A stretch of DNA of 7,746 nt, from positions 1-7,746 of the forward strand of contig JAFUTM010000271.1 of the NCBI GenBank assembly GCA_017484235.1, in the 5' to 3' direction. This stretch comes from Selenomonadaceae bacterium. GTDB taxonomy: Bacteria > Bacillota > Negativicutes > Selenomonadales > Selenomonadaceae. Each line of letters begins with the position of its first letter. Within the stretch, counting starts at the first letter, position 1. Positions 1-6,041 of the stretch are shown piece after piece. The notes under the pieces are model-generated. The model was not told the origin of the DNA, ran no database searches, and worked only from the letters and a program-made list of their open reading frames with translations. Both the position numbers and the translations under genes were made by a program.

Positions 1-107
1 AGAAGACATTCTTCAATATACTTTTCAACATTATACATAGGTATTATCACAGATATTGCCGTTGATAAATGATTGTTATTGGGGGGGGGTATAATATTTT
101 TAAACAT
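1..107 (-). CDS. Family 2 glycosyltransferase, N-terminal part (phase-variable, ON as written)
   Basis: The gene starts at ATG 107-105 and leaves the window at base 1, so only the first 35 codons are visible. After a short lead of MFKNII and three prolines, the stretch ISVIIPMYNVEKYIEECL matches the opening beta strand and helix of GT-A fold family 2 glycosyltransferases, which transfer sugars from nucleotide-sugar donors to glycans, lipids or proteins at the cytoplasmic face of the membrane. GAGGT at 115-119 lies 7 bases before the ATG; an in-frame ATG at 113 is too close to this site to be preferred. The three prolines are encoded by an uninterrupted C9 run (bases 81-89), and with nine C the frame is open. 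The gene begins 31 bases after the cydB stop with no visible terminator, so it is probably co-transcribed with cyd. The acceptor and donor cannot be judged from this fragment. The family call is firm; the phase-variation reading is inference. Confidence 0.85.
   Translation of the reverse strand, partial: MFKNIIPPPNNNHLSTAISVIIPMYNVEKYIEECL
81..89. repeat. Homopolymer tract of nine G (C9 in the glycosyltransferase coding strand)
   Basis: Nine uninterrupted G on the + strand, in a very AT-rich context, give CCC CCC CCC at codons 7-9 of the glycosyltransferase gene. Such long G:C runs are rare by chance at this base composition and are the classic substrate of slipped-strand mispairing. Nine (or 6 or 12) units keep the downstream GT2 frame joined to the ATG; 8 or 10 would break it. 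Confidence 0.85.
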
Positions 108-138
108 AATCATTACCTCAAATATATGATTTTAAGAA

Positions 139-1143
139 TTAATGATTTAAGTCATTTGGTGTGATTCGTGCCTTGAAAATTTTATACGTCCAACCCTGAT
201 AAATCAGCACAATCGGCACGAGAACAACAGCGGCTCCGGTCATTATTGCCAGCGTGTGTGGCGTTGAAGCCGCGTTAAATATATCCAAACTCCACTCTGG
301 ATTTAAACTCGACACCATAAGTCTTGGGAACATTCCGGCAAATACGCCAATTACCATTCCAGCTATTGACATCGAACTGAATATAAATGAAGATAATTCT
401 CTGCCACGTTTCATTGCAATCCAGGCATTAACAAAACAGACTGCACTCACTGCAAATGGTGCTATCCAAGTAATTTTACTTGTTATATCCGTTGATACTG
501 CCGTCATAGCAATAAATAATACATAAATAATCGTTGCAAATACACCGATGCATAAGCCCTGTCTCTTAAACATAAGACGCATACTTTCATCTGCCATCTT
601 TAAGGTTAAGAAGGACGCACCGTGAAAAGCAAAAACTAATGCAAAGGTTACGCCGCCAAGAATTGTATACGGACTCAACAGGTCAAAGAAGTTTCCTAAA
701 TAGTGCATTTGCGAATCAATTGGTAGTCCTTGCAATAAATTGGTAATTGCAACGCCCCAGAGGATAGCTGGCACTAATGATCCAAATGTTATCGCGCAGT
801 CCCAAATACATCTCCAATCTTTTGATGGGTGCTTGCCTCTAAGTTCAAATGCTACACCACGAAAAATCAGCGCAACCAGCATCAAAAATAACGCCAGATA
901 AAATGTACTGAACATTGTTGCATAGACGTGTGGAAATGCTGCAAACATTGCTCCACCAGCGGTAATCATCCAAACCTCATTGCCGTCCCAGACTGGTCCG
1001 ATTGAACGAATCATCATTGAACGCTCATAATCGTTTTTACCAATTAAGAGCGTGCCGACACCGTAATCAAAACCTTCCAAAATGAAGAAGCCCGTAAACA
1101 GTACCATTATCAATATAAACCATATTACATTTAAAAATTCCAT
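139..1143 (-). CDS. cydB: Cytochrome bd quinol oxidase subunit II
   Basis: A 334-residue multi-pass membrane protein, the second large subunit of the cytochrome bd oxidase that oxidises quinol and reduces O2 to water at the cytoplasmic membrane. It shows the family hallmarks: a first membrane segment ending in FILEGFDYGVG (about residues 19-30), then GPVWDGNEVW at about 49-58 with the conserved Trp-Asp pair, followed by TAGGAMFAAFP. The length is typical of Bacillota CydB, slightly shorter than the E. coli protein. The ATG at 1143 is supported by GGAGGTG about 8 bases upstream. CydA is on the same strand, but a coiled-coil gene of unknown role sits between the two; the spacings are short (33 bases here), so all three should form one transcript. 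No cydX, cydC or cydD is visible in the window. A glycosyltransferase gene follows after 31 bases. Confidence 0.97.
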   Translation of the reverse strand: MEFLNVIWFILIMVLFTGFFILEGFDYGVGTLLIGKNDYERSMMIRSIGPVWDGNEVWMITAGGAMFAAFPHVYATMFSTFYLALFLMLVALIFRGVAFELRGKHPSKDWRCIWDCAITFGSLVPAILWGVAITNLLQGLPIDSQMHYLGNFFDLLSPYTILGGVTFALVFAFHGASFLTLKMADESMRLMFKRQGLCIGVFATIIYVLFIAMTAVSTDITSKITWIAPFAVSAVCFVNAWIAMKRGRELSSFIFSSMSIAGMVIGVFAGMFPRLMVSSLNPEWSLDIFNAASTPHTLAIMTGAAVVLVPIVLIYQGWTYKIFKARITPNDLNH

Positions 1144-1176
1144 ATTTCACACCTCCGGTTAATTCGTTGATTTATA

Positions 1177-1653
1177 TTACTTATTTAAAACGGAGTATAT
1201 AACCGCGATAGCAATAGAGCCAACGCTGACCACCATAGCACCAATGCCAACCATCGCTGCGATTGATATATTGCGTACGTGCTTGCCAATATCTTCAATT
1301 TTATTTTCCATTCGATTAAACTGTTCATCAGTTTTTTTACGATCCGCTTCACGTTTTATTTCCAGTTCGCGTTTCCATTCATTCCACTCACGTCGATCTG
1401 CTTCACGTTTAGTTTCTAATTCGCGTCGCCATTCATTCCACTCACGTCGTTCTGCCTCGCGTTTGGCTTCTGCTTCACGTCGTTCTACCTCGCGTTTAGC
1501 CTCTGCTTCACGTCGTTCTGCTTCCCATTTATCAGAAAGCGAATCTATTTTATCGCTTAGCTTGTCAACTTTGTTTGCAATGATATTTACTTTTTCTTCC
1601 AGTCGATCCTGCCGATTCTCCAACTGTTGCATTTGTACTCGATTATCTATCAC
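1177..1653 (-). CDS. Hendecad-repeat coiled-coil protein with C-terminal membrane anchor, between cydA and cydB
   Basis: A 158-residue protein I cannot assign to a named function. Residues 8-42 form a heptad-like coiled coil. Residues 46-103 are highly charged repeats: two 11-residue units (ERREAEAKREV/A) followed by two 18-residue units (11 + 7, containing REWNEW). Residues about 129-156 are one hydrophobic segment rich in Ala, Gly, Val and Ile ending in VLNK, so the protein is probably tail-anchored with the rod in the cytoplasm. The start is GTG at 1653; AGGTGG lies 9 bases upstream, while the later ATG (codon 8) has no ribosome site. It lies 38 bases after cydA and 33 before cydB on the same strand, so it is probably made together with the oxidase. 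The architecture recalls DUF1640-type and Bdr-type repeat/anchor proteins, but that is resemblance only. It could be an oxidase accessory factor, a membrane scaffold, or an unrelated gene inserted in the operon. Confidence 0.85.
   Translation of the reverse strand: MIDNRVQMQQLENRQDRLEEKVNIIANKVDKLSDKIDSLSDKWEAERREAEAKREVERREAEAKREAERREWNEWRRELETKREADRREWNEWKRELEIKREADRKKTDEQFNRMENKIEDIGKHVRNISIAAMVGIGAMVVSVGSIAIAVIYSVLNK
1345..1518. repeat. In-frame tandem repeats: two 33-base units, then two 54-base units
   Basis: Within the coiled-coil gene, bases 1453-1518 hold two imperfect 33-base copies (11 residues each) and bases 1345-1452 hold two imperfect 54-base copies (18 residues each). On the + strand the motif CACGTCG(T/A)TCTGC recurs. 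Unit lengths are multiples of three, so gain or loss of a copy changes rod length without breaking the frame. Confidence 0.8.
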
Positions 1654-1691
1654 TCTATCTCACCACCTAATATCCTTAATTTGATTAATAA

Positions 1692-3113
1692 TTAATCTGT
1701 TTGTTCAGTGACTTTGGTACGGCGAATGAAACGCAACGCTGTAAATAACGCCACAATTGCTAATAACAAATATATTGCAGTAAATCCTATCATCGTCAGC
1801 CAAACCTCACCTGTTGACAGATTCGGTGAAACAGCCTGCGCTGTTCTTTGAAGTCCGACAACTATCCAAGGCTGTCGCCCAGCTTCTACAATATACCAGC
1901 CAACGGAGTTTGCTATAAATGGCAATGGTACTAAAAATGGCAGTAATTTTAGCCAAATATAGGATGGCGACCAATAAGATTCAGGCGACCACATTGGAGA
2001 AGGTGAACTTAATTTTTTTGGCGAATCTTCAGAAATGATGAAGAAAGCAAAAACTGCAGTTATAAAAACTACAAACAGCATCAATCCGCCAACGCTAATC
2101 ATTGTGCGGAAACTCCAGAACATTCCTTTGACATCTGGAATATAGTTACCATTGCCGTATTTTTCCATAGCTTCACGCTGCAGATCATTTATACCTCTAA
2201 CCTCGCCGTGAAAACTATTATGTACCATAAACGAAAACATATATGGGATTAAAAACTCGCTGTCATTGCGGCCCATTTCTTTATTAATATCAGCATAGAC
2301 AGCAAACGGCGCAGGGTCTTCCGTTTCCCAAAGTGCTTCAAATGATGCCAGCTTCATCGGATTTAATTCTGCCAGCCTTTGTGCGTGGAAATGTCCGCTG
2401 CCCATTACACCTAACAATCCTATCATAGTGTAGACGACTGCTAATTTCATTACTCTAGTAAATGCGTCACGTGACTCTTCGTCGTTTAAAATCTTCCACG
2501 CGCAAACCGCTATTGCGATGAAACCACCAGTTGATAAACCTGCAAACAATGCGTGTGAATATTCTCCAATTACATATGGATTAGTTACTAATGCGATAAA
2601 ATCAGTCATCACGGCACGTCCGCCCTCAACGGCATAACCTACCGGATGCTGCATAAATGAGTTTGCCACTAAAATCCAAAATGCTGAAAGATTGCTGCCA
2701 AATGCAACAAGCCAAATGCATATGCAGTGCTGCTTCTCAGACAATTTATCCCAGCCGAACATCCATATACCTAAAAATGTTGATTCTAAGAAAAATGCCG
2801 TTAATGCTTCAAGTGCCAATGGTGCACCAAATATATCGCCCATAAATCTTGCATATTCTGACCAGTTCATTCCAAAGTGAAATTCTTGCACTATGCCGGT
2901 TACAACGCCCATTGCAAAATTAATTAAAAAGATCGTTCCGAAAAATTTAACTAATTTTTTGATTTTAAGTCGCTTTTCGTAGCTGCCGCAGTTGACGTAC
3001 CACGTTTCAAGCAGTGCAGTAAAGATAGATAGACCAAGTGTCACCGGTACGAACAAAAAGTGGTATACCGTTGTGATTGCAAATTGCAATCTTGATAATA
3101 AGACAATATCCAT
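1692..3113 (-). CDS. cydA: Cytochrome bd quinol oxidase subunit I, short Q-loop type
   Basis: A 473-residue membrane protein carrying the haems and the quinol site of cytochrome bd. The N-terminus SRLQFAITTVYHFLFVP gives His18, equivalent to the E. coli haem b595 ligand. GAPLALEALTAFFLES supplies Glu102 and Glu110, matching the conserved acidic residues near the high-spin haems. EYSHALFAG gives His187, and FRTM gives Met338, the two haem b558 ligands. Lys254 and Glu259 in MKLASFEALWE match the quinol-site pair of the Q loop. GRQPW is present near the C-terminus. The loop after Glu259 is much shorter than in E. coli CydA (522 residues), as usual in Bacillota. The ATG at 3113 has only a modest AAGAAGTG ribosome site. 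The gene leads a transcript that continues into the coiled-coil gene and cydB. A candidate promoter lies about 45-75 bases upstream. The enzyme probably serves O2 scavenging or respiration at low oxygen; that role is inferred from the family. Confidence 0.98.
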   Translation of the reverse strand: MDIVLLSRLQFAITTVYHFLFVPVTLGLSIFTALLETWYVNCGSYEKRLKIKKLVKFFGTIFLINFAMGVVTGIVQEFHFGMNWSEYARFMGDIFGAPLALEALTAFFLESTFLGIWMFGWDKLSEKQHCICIWLVAFGSNLSAFWILVANSFMQHPVGYAVEGGRAVMTDFIALVTNPYVIGEYSHALFAGLSTGGFIAIAVCAWKILNDEESRDAFTRVMKLAVVYTMIGLLGVMGSGHFHAQRLAELNPMKLASFEALWETEDPAPFAVYADINKEMGRNDSEFLIPYMFSFMVHNSFHGEVRGINDLQREAMEKYGNGNYIPDVKGMFWSFRTMISVGGLMLFVVFITAVFAFFIISEDSPKKLSSPSPMWSPESYWSPSYIWLKLLPFLVPLPFIANSVGWYIVEAGRQPWIVVGLQRTAQAVSPNLSTGEVWLTMIGFTAIYLLLAIVALFTALRFIRRTKVTEQTD

Positions 3114-3158
3114 GTTATCACTTCTTTCATTTATAATTTATTAAATGACTTCTATTAT

Positions 3159-3188
3159 ATTATAATTCATAATTAAAATAAATGTAAA
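3159..3188 (-). promoter_or_regulatory. Candidate sigma-A promoter of the cyd operon
   Basis: On the minus strand TTTACA (3183-3188) and TATAAT (3159-3164) are separated by 18 bases. A start near 3152 would give a leader of about 40 nt before the cydA ATG. The region is very AT-rich, so a chance match is possible. No Rex- or Fnr-like operator palindrome was evident by eye. Confidence 0.5.
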
Positions 3189-3228
3189 GAATATTTTTAA
3201 TAATATAATCTTAAAAGCAGTAACTATA

Positions 3229-3258
3229 AAAGCCGCTGCACCAAAGTACAACGGCTTT
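3229..3258 (-). terminator. Hairpin at the 3' end of the candidate ncRNA, possible Rho-independent terminator
   Basis: AAAGCCG (3229-3235) and CGGCTTT (3252-3258) form a 7-bp stem, extendable by two pairs past a mismatch. On the minus strand it is followed by TATAGTT, a weak U tract. It separates the structured RNA from cydA and could be a terminator or an attenuator. On the + strand there is no gene upstream for it to terminate. Confidence 0.5.
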
Positions 3259-3485
3259 ATTTATAAACGAATTTCAAATTAAAACCTCTCTTCAGACGAC
3301 CATTTAATGTCTTATAATGCCACATGACACAAGGAACGATCTGTTTCGATCAAGTTCCAAGCAAGTAATCTGTTTCGACATACTCAACTGTCTCCGTGGG
3401 CTAATCTCACTTCAAAAGAAACATATTGACCGTCTACAAACTTGCTTCACCCTGTTTCAATAAGCATCACTCCTTCATTTAGGAT
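3229..3485 (-). ncRNA. Candidate structured noncoding RNA of about 260 nt, upstream of cydA
   Basis: This gap between the TPR gene and cydA has no credible protein gene but shows an ordered minus-strand transcript. A near-perfect promoter ends at 3492, and a hairpin lies at 3229-3258. Within it are an outer helix of 3458-3469 with 3305-3319 (12 pairs, bulges of 2 and 1), an inner 8-bp helix ACTTGCTT (3440-3447) with AAGCAAGT (3359-3366), and a hairpin at 3333-3358 (GGAAC/GTTCC and GATC/GATC, loop GAAACA in the RNA). A small hairpin pairs 3377-3380 with 3389-3392. The heptamer GAAACAG occurs three times in the RNA. I do not recognise the family; it is not an obvious tmRNA, RNase P or SRP RNA. 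It could be a trans-acting sRNA or a cis-acting leader of cydA. Start and end are estimates from promoter and hairpin. Confidence 0.55.
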
Positions 3486-3491
3486 AGATAT

Positions 3492-3520
3492 ATAATATCA
3501 TTAAGTTTTCATTTTGTCAA
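3492..3520 (-). promoter_or_regulatory. Strong sigma-A promoter of the candidate ncRNA
   Basis: On the minus strand a perfect TTGACA (3515-3520) is followed after exactly 17 bases by TATTAT (3492-3497). Transcription would begin near 3485, just after the TPR gene's terminator, and has no protein gene immediately behind it. This is one of the best promoter matches in the window. Confidence 0.75.
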
Positions 3521-3563
3521 TAGATTTTTAAAAATTTTCAAAAAATTTTATGTCTATAAATAA

Positions 3564-3592
3564 ACTGCACAATCCTTATCGAACTGTGCAGT
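3564..3592 (-). terminator. Rho-independent terminator of the TPR gene
   Basis: ACTGCACA (3564-3571) and TGTGCAGT (3585-3592) form a perfect 8-bp stem with a 13-base loop, 25 bases past the TPR stop codon. On the minus strand it is followed by TTTATTTATAG, a broken but T-rich tail. Confidence 0.7.
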
Positions 3593-3617
3593 CTATAATC
3601 TACTTGTTATTTTTTAT

Positions 3618-4364
3618 TTAATCGTTATAACCCAGTTGTTTCGCTTTTGCATAGTCAGCCTGAGCATTCGCTTTGTCACCAAGCGCTTCGTAGCAAAGTC
3701 CGCGAACGTGATAATTTATGCCATCGGTTGGATTGAGTTCAATTGCCTTATTAAAATCGGCAATTGCTTCACTGAATCTCTCTATTTTATAGTAAACAAG
3801 CCCACGATAAAAATATGCAACTTCATACTGCGGATCAAGTTGAACAGCTACATCGAAATCAGCTATTGCTTGATCATATTGTTTTAAATCAAAATATGAT
3901 CTAGCACGAAGGTAATAGGAAACATCGTCCCTTGAATTTAACTGGATAGCTTTATTGTAATCATTTATTGCTTCATTATAATTTCTTAATTTGGAATAAC
4001 TGAAACCACGACTTCTATATCCGTCTTCATCGTTTGGTTCCATTTGAATGTATTTTGTGAAATCTGCTATTGCCGCGTCATAGTTTTGTAAAGCGTGATA
4101 AGCGTATCCTCGATTATAATAGGCTACTGGAACACCTGGGTCAATTTGAATTCCTCTACTGTATGCTTCTACAGCTTCACTATATTGACCTGCTTTGTTA
4201 TAAGCTGAACCAAGCTTAAAGTAATCGGAAGCAGATTCAGCGTGTGCCACGGATGCTTGCAAAATCGGCACTGATACAAAATGATCAACACTTGGTGCAA
4301 ATGTCAAAGCACCTGCAAACAACGATGCAGTTATCAATTTAGCCAGCATCTTTTTGTTAAACAT
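3618..4364 (-). CDS. Secreted tetratricopeptide-repeat protein
   Basis: A 248-residue protein with an N-terminal signal peptide (basic MFNKKMLAK, hydrophobic stretch to about residue 24, possible cleavage after ASVAHA at residue 42). Six back-to-back 34-residue TPR units then run to the C-terminus. Each shows the usual A/G-Y...Y-x-x-A-I/V-x-D/A-Y/F...A-I-x-L/I-x-P pattern, for example NYDAAIADFTKYIQMEPN. No catalytic domain is present, so it is a protein-protein interaction scaffold, probably outside the cytoplasmic membrane, with unknown partner. I choose ATG 4364 because GAGGTG (4372-4377) lies 7 bases upstream. The frame extends to an ATG at 4388, but that start has no ribosome site and would place eight residues before the signal sequence. 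It is monocistronic, with its own promoter and terminator, divergent from the paaK-like gene. Confidence 0.9.
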   Translation of the reverse strand: MFNKKMLAKLITASLFAGALTFAPSVDHFVSVPILQASVAHAESASDYFKLGSAYNKAGQYSEAVEAYSRGIQIDPGVPVAYYNRGYAYHALQNYDAAIADFTKYIQMEPNDEDGYRSRGFSYSKLRNYNEAINDYNKAIQLNSRDDVSYYLRARSYFDLKQYDQAIADFDVAVQLDPQYEVAYFYRGLVYYKIERFSEAIADFNKAIELNPTDGINYHVRGLCYEALGDKANAQADYAKAKQLGYND

Positions 4365-4430
4365 ATTTATACACCTCATCTTTATCAACTTAATACTATA
4401 AATGACAAATTTTATTATTCATCTATACAT

Positions 4431-4459
4431 AGAATACTATTTAAATTCACTTATGTCAA
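4431..4459 (-). promoter_or_regulatory. Sigma-A promoter of the TPR gene
   Basis: On the minus strand TTGACA (4454-4459) and TATTCT (4431-4436) are spaced by 17 bases. Transcription would start near 4424, giving a leader of about 60 nt. It is divergent from the promoter at 4544-4572, with about 85 bases between the two -35 boxes. Confidence 0.65.
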
Positions 4460-4543
4460 TGAGATTGAAATTAGAAACTGATTAAAATCTGATTAGAAAA
4501 CTTCATTCAACTCAATAAACTTTTATATTTTATAAAAAAAATC

Positions 4544-4572
4544 TTGAATGATAAGTTAATGTGCAATATAAT
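4544..4572 (+). promoter_or_regulatory. Sigma-A promoter of the paaK-like operon
   Basis: TTGAAT (4544-4549) and a perfect TATAAT (4567-4572) are separated by 17 bases. A start near 4579 gives a leader of about 38 nt before the ATG at 4617, which has GTGAGGT at 4604-4610. Confidence 0.7.
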
Positions 4573-4616
4573 ATAAATGTTAATAATATTCTTAATAAAA
4601 AGAGTGAGGTAAATTT

Positions 4617-5918
4617 ATGGAACGTTATTTTCAAGAAGATATTGAACGTGCACCTTTAGACAAAATTAGAGCAATACAAAATGAAAAACTCGTTCGACAG
4701 GTGCAGCACGTTTGGGACAATGTGCCTTATTACAGAGAAAAAATGCAGGCACTTAATTTGACGCCAGAAGATATTAAGTCAGTTGACGATTTGCACAAGC
4801 TGCCATTTCTCTCAAAAACCGACCTAAAGAATTGTTATCCATATGGATTGCTGGCAGTGCCGCTTAAAGATTGTGTACGTATACATTCGACGTCTGGCAC
4901 AACAGGAAAACGTGTCGTAGCTTTTTACACTCAAGCCGATCTTGATATATGGGAAGACTGCTGCGCACGTGCAATTGTAGCGGCAGGCGGCACGAACGAG
5001 GACGTTTGTCAAGTTTCGTATGGATATGGATTATTTACTGGCGGCGCTGGATTAGATGGCGGCTCACATAAAGTTGGCTGCTTAACTGTTCCAACGAGTT
5101 CCGGTAATACTGAACGTCAGATTATGTTCATAATGGATTTACAGGCAACGATTCTCTGCTGCACACCAAGTTATGCGGCTTATCTCGGTGAGGCAATGCG
5201 CGAGATGGGCTACAAGCCGGAAGATATTCCACTTAAAGCCGGTATCTTCGGTGCAGAAGCGTGGTCAGAAGAAATGCGCCGCGATATTGAAAAAGTTCTC
5301 GGCATCAAGGCCTATGACATTTATGGACTGACGGAAATCTCCGGTCCAGGCGTGGCGTTTGAGTGTTCTGAACAACGCGGAATGCATATTAACGAAGATC
5401 ATTTTATTGCTGAAATTATTGATCCAGACACTGGTGAAGTTTTACCTGAAGGTACGCAAGGTGAACTGGTCTTTACGTCGCTTGATAAGAAGGCGTTCCC
5501 TCTCCTTCGTTACAGAACACGCGATATTTGCACTTTAACTCGTGAGCAATGTTCCTGTGGTCGTACACATATTCGTATGTCTAAGCCGCGCGGTCGTTCT
5601 GATGATATGCTTATCATTCGCGGCGTTAATGTATTTCCAAGTCAGATTGAAACTGTTCTGCTTAACAATGGTTATGCGGCGAATTATCAGATTGTTGTTG
5701 ATCGTGTGAATAACACTGACACATTTGATATTAAAGTTGAAATGACACCGGATATGTTCACTGATAACGTCGGTGAAATCCAATCACGCAAGAAAGTTCT
5801 TGAAGATGGACTCAAGTCTATGCTTGGCATTAAAGCTAAAGTTTCACTCGTTGCGCCAAAAACAATTGCACGAAGTGAAGGCAAGGCTGTCCGTGTTGTC
5901 GATAAGCGAAAAATTTAA
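4617..5918 (+). CDS. paaK: Phenylacetate-CoA ligase family protein
   Basis: A 433-residue adenylate-forming enzyme that activates an aryl acetate with ATP and CoA to give the aryl-acetyl-CoA thioester in the cytoplasm. Visible motifs are the phosphate-binding STSGTTGK (residues 91-98), YGLTE (236-240) followed by ISGPGVAFEC, RYRTRD (298-303) with the hinge Asp, and RGRSDDMLIIRGVNVFP (about 325-341), which is characteristic of the PaaK branch. QCSCGRTH gives a local Cys pair often seen in this family. The length is typical. The ATG has GAGGT 6 bases upstream. In anaerobes with no aerobic phenylacetate pathway this enzyme is often paired with an ACT-domain protein and may act on phenylacetate or indoleacetate made from amino acids. 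Here the tandem-ACT gene is two places downstream, separated by a radical SAM gene. The substrate is inferred from the family, not read from sequence. Confidence 0.93.
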   Translation: MERYFQEDIERAPLDKIRAIQNEKLVRQVQHVWDNVPYYREKMQALNLTPEDIKSVDDLHKLPFLSKTDLKNCYPYGLLAVPLKDCVRIHSTSGTTGKRVVAFYTQADLDIWEDCCARAIVAAGGTNEDVCQVSYGYGLFTGGAGLDGGSHKVGCLTVPTSSGNTERQIMFIMDLQATILCCTPSYAAYLGEAMREMGYKPEDIPLKAGIFGAEAWSEEMRRDIEKVLGIKAYDIYGLTEISGPGVAFECSEQRGMHINEDHFIAEIIDPDTGEVLPEGTQGELVFTSLDKKAFPLLRYRTRDICTLTREQCSCGRTHIRMSKPRGRSDDMLIIRGVNVFPSQIETVLLNNGYAANYQIVVDRVNNTDTFDIKVEMTPDMFTDNVGEIQSRKKVLEDGLKSMLGIKAKVSLVAPKTIARSEGKAVRVVDKRKI

Positions 5919-5933
5919 TTGGAGGTTTTTCAG

Positions 5934-6041
5934 TTGTCTGAATTAAAAAATCCTTTTGTTCCTATATATCATACAGTAAACAATGGAACTAACATTGAGA
6001 AGTATAACAAAATTTATATATCAGGGGGGGGGGCAAAATAA
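5934..6041 (+). other. TTG-initiated 35-codon frame ending after the G10 tract (OFF-state product of the radical SAM gene)
   Basis: GGAGG at 5921-5925, 8 bases before TTG 5934, is the only strong ribosome site ahead of the radical SAM gene. From this TTG the frame reads MSELKNPFVPIYH, continues to three glycines on the G tract, and stops at TAA 6039-6041. If one G is removed (or two added), the same frame runs into the radical SAM domain with no stop and gives a 330-residue protein. I read it as the real 5' end of that gene in its OFF configuration rather than as an independent peptide. Confidence 0.7.

Noticed and set aside
1244..1684. Plus-strand 146-codon frame rich in Ser and Arg opposite the coiled-coil gene
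   Set aside because: It is the antisense of the charged repeats and has no ribosome site or family resemblance.
3434..3460. Eight-codon minus-strand frame (TTG start, MKQGEASL) with AAGGAG 9 bases upstream, at the 5' end of the candidate ncRNA
   Set aside because: It has a good ribosome site but is too short to support from one sequence, and it overlaps arms of two proposed helices. It remains an alternative reading of the region as a leader-peptide attenuator.
3261..3480. CRISPR array or insertion-sequence remnant suggested by the thrice-repeated CTGTTTC
   Set aside because: Copies are only 7 bases, unevenly spaced and lie next to different sequence; no terminal inverted repeats or transposase fragments are seen. 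They fit loops and helix edges of a structured RNA better.
4365..4388. Longer start of the TPR protein at ATG 4388
   Set aside because: No ribosome site; the added residues would precede a signal peptide, and the sequence there is itself the GAGGTG site for ATG 4364.
5983..6023. ATG 5983 as the genuine start of the radical SAM gene
   Set aside because: There is no ribosome site before it and a TAA lies two codons upstream in frame, while an excellent site precedes TTG 5934. Only low-level initiation is likely.
6024..6033. The G10 run as a plain sequencing or assembly error
   Set aside because: Not excluded, since homopolymers are error-prone. But the second tract (C9) in another gene start and the position in a dispensable N-terminal stretch make a true hypervariable tract more likely.
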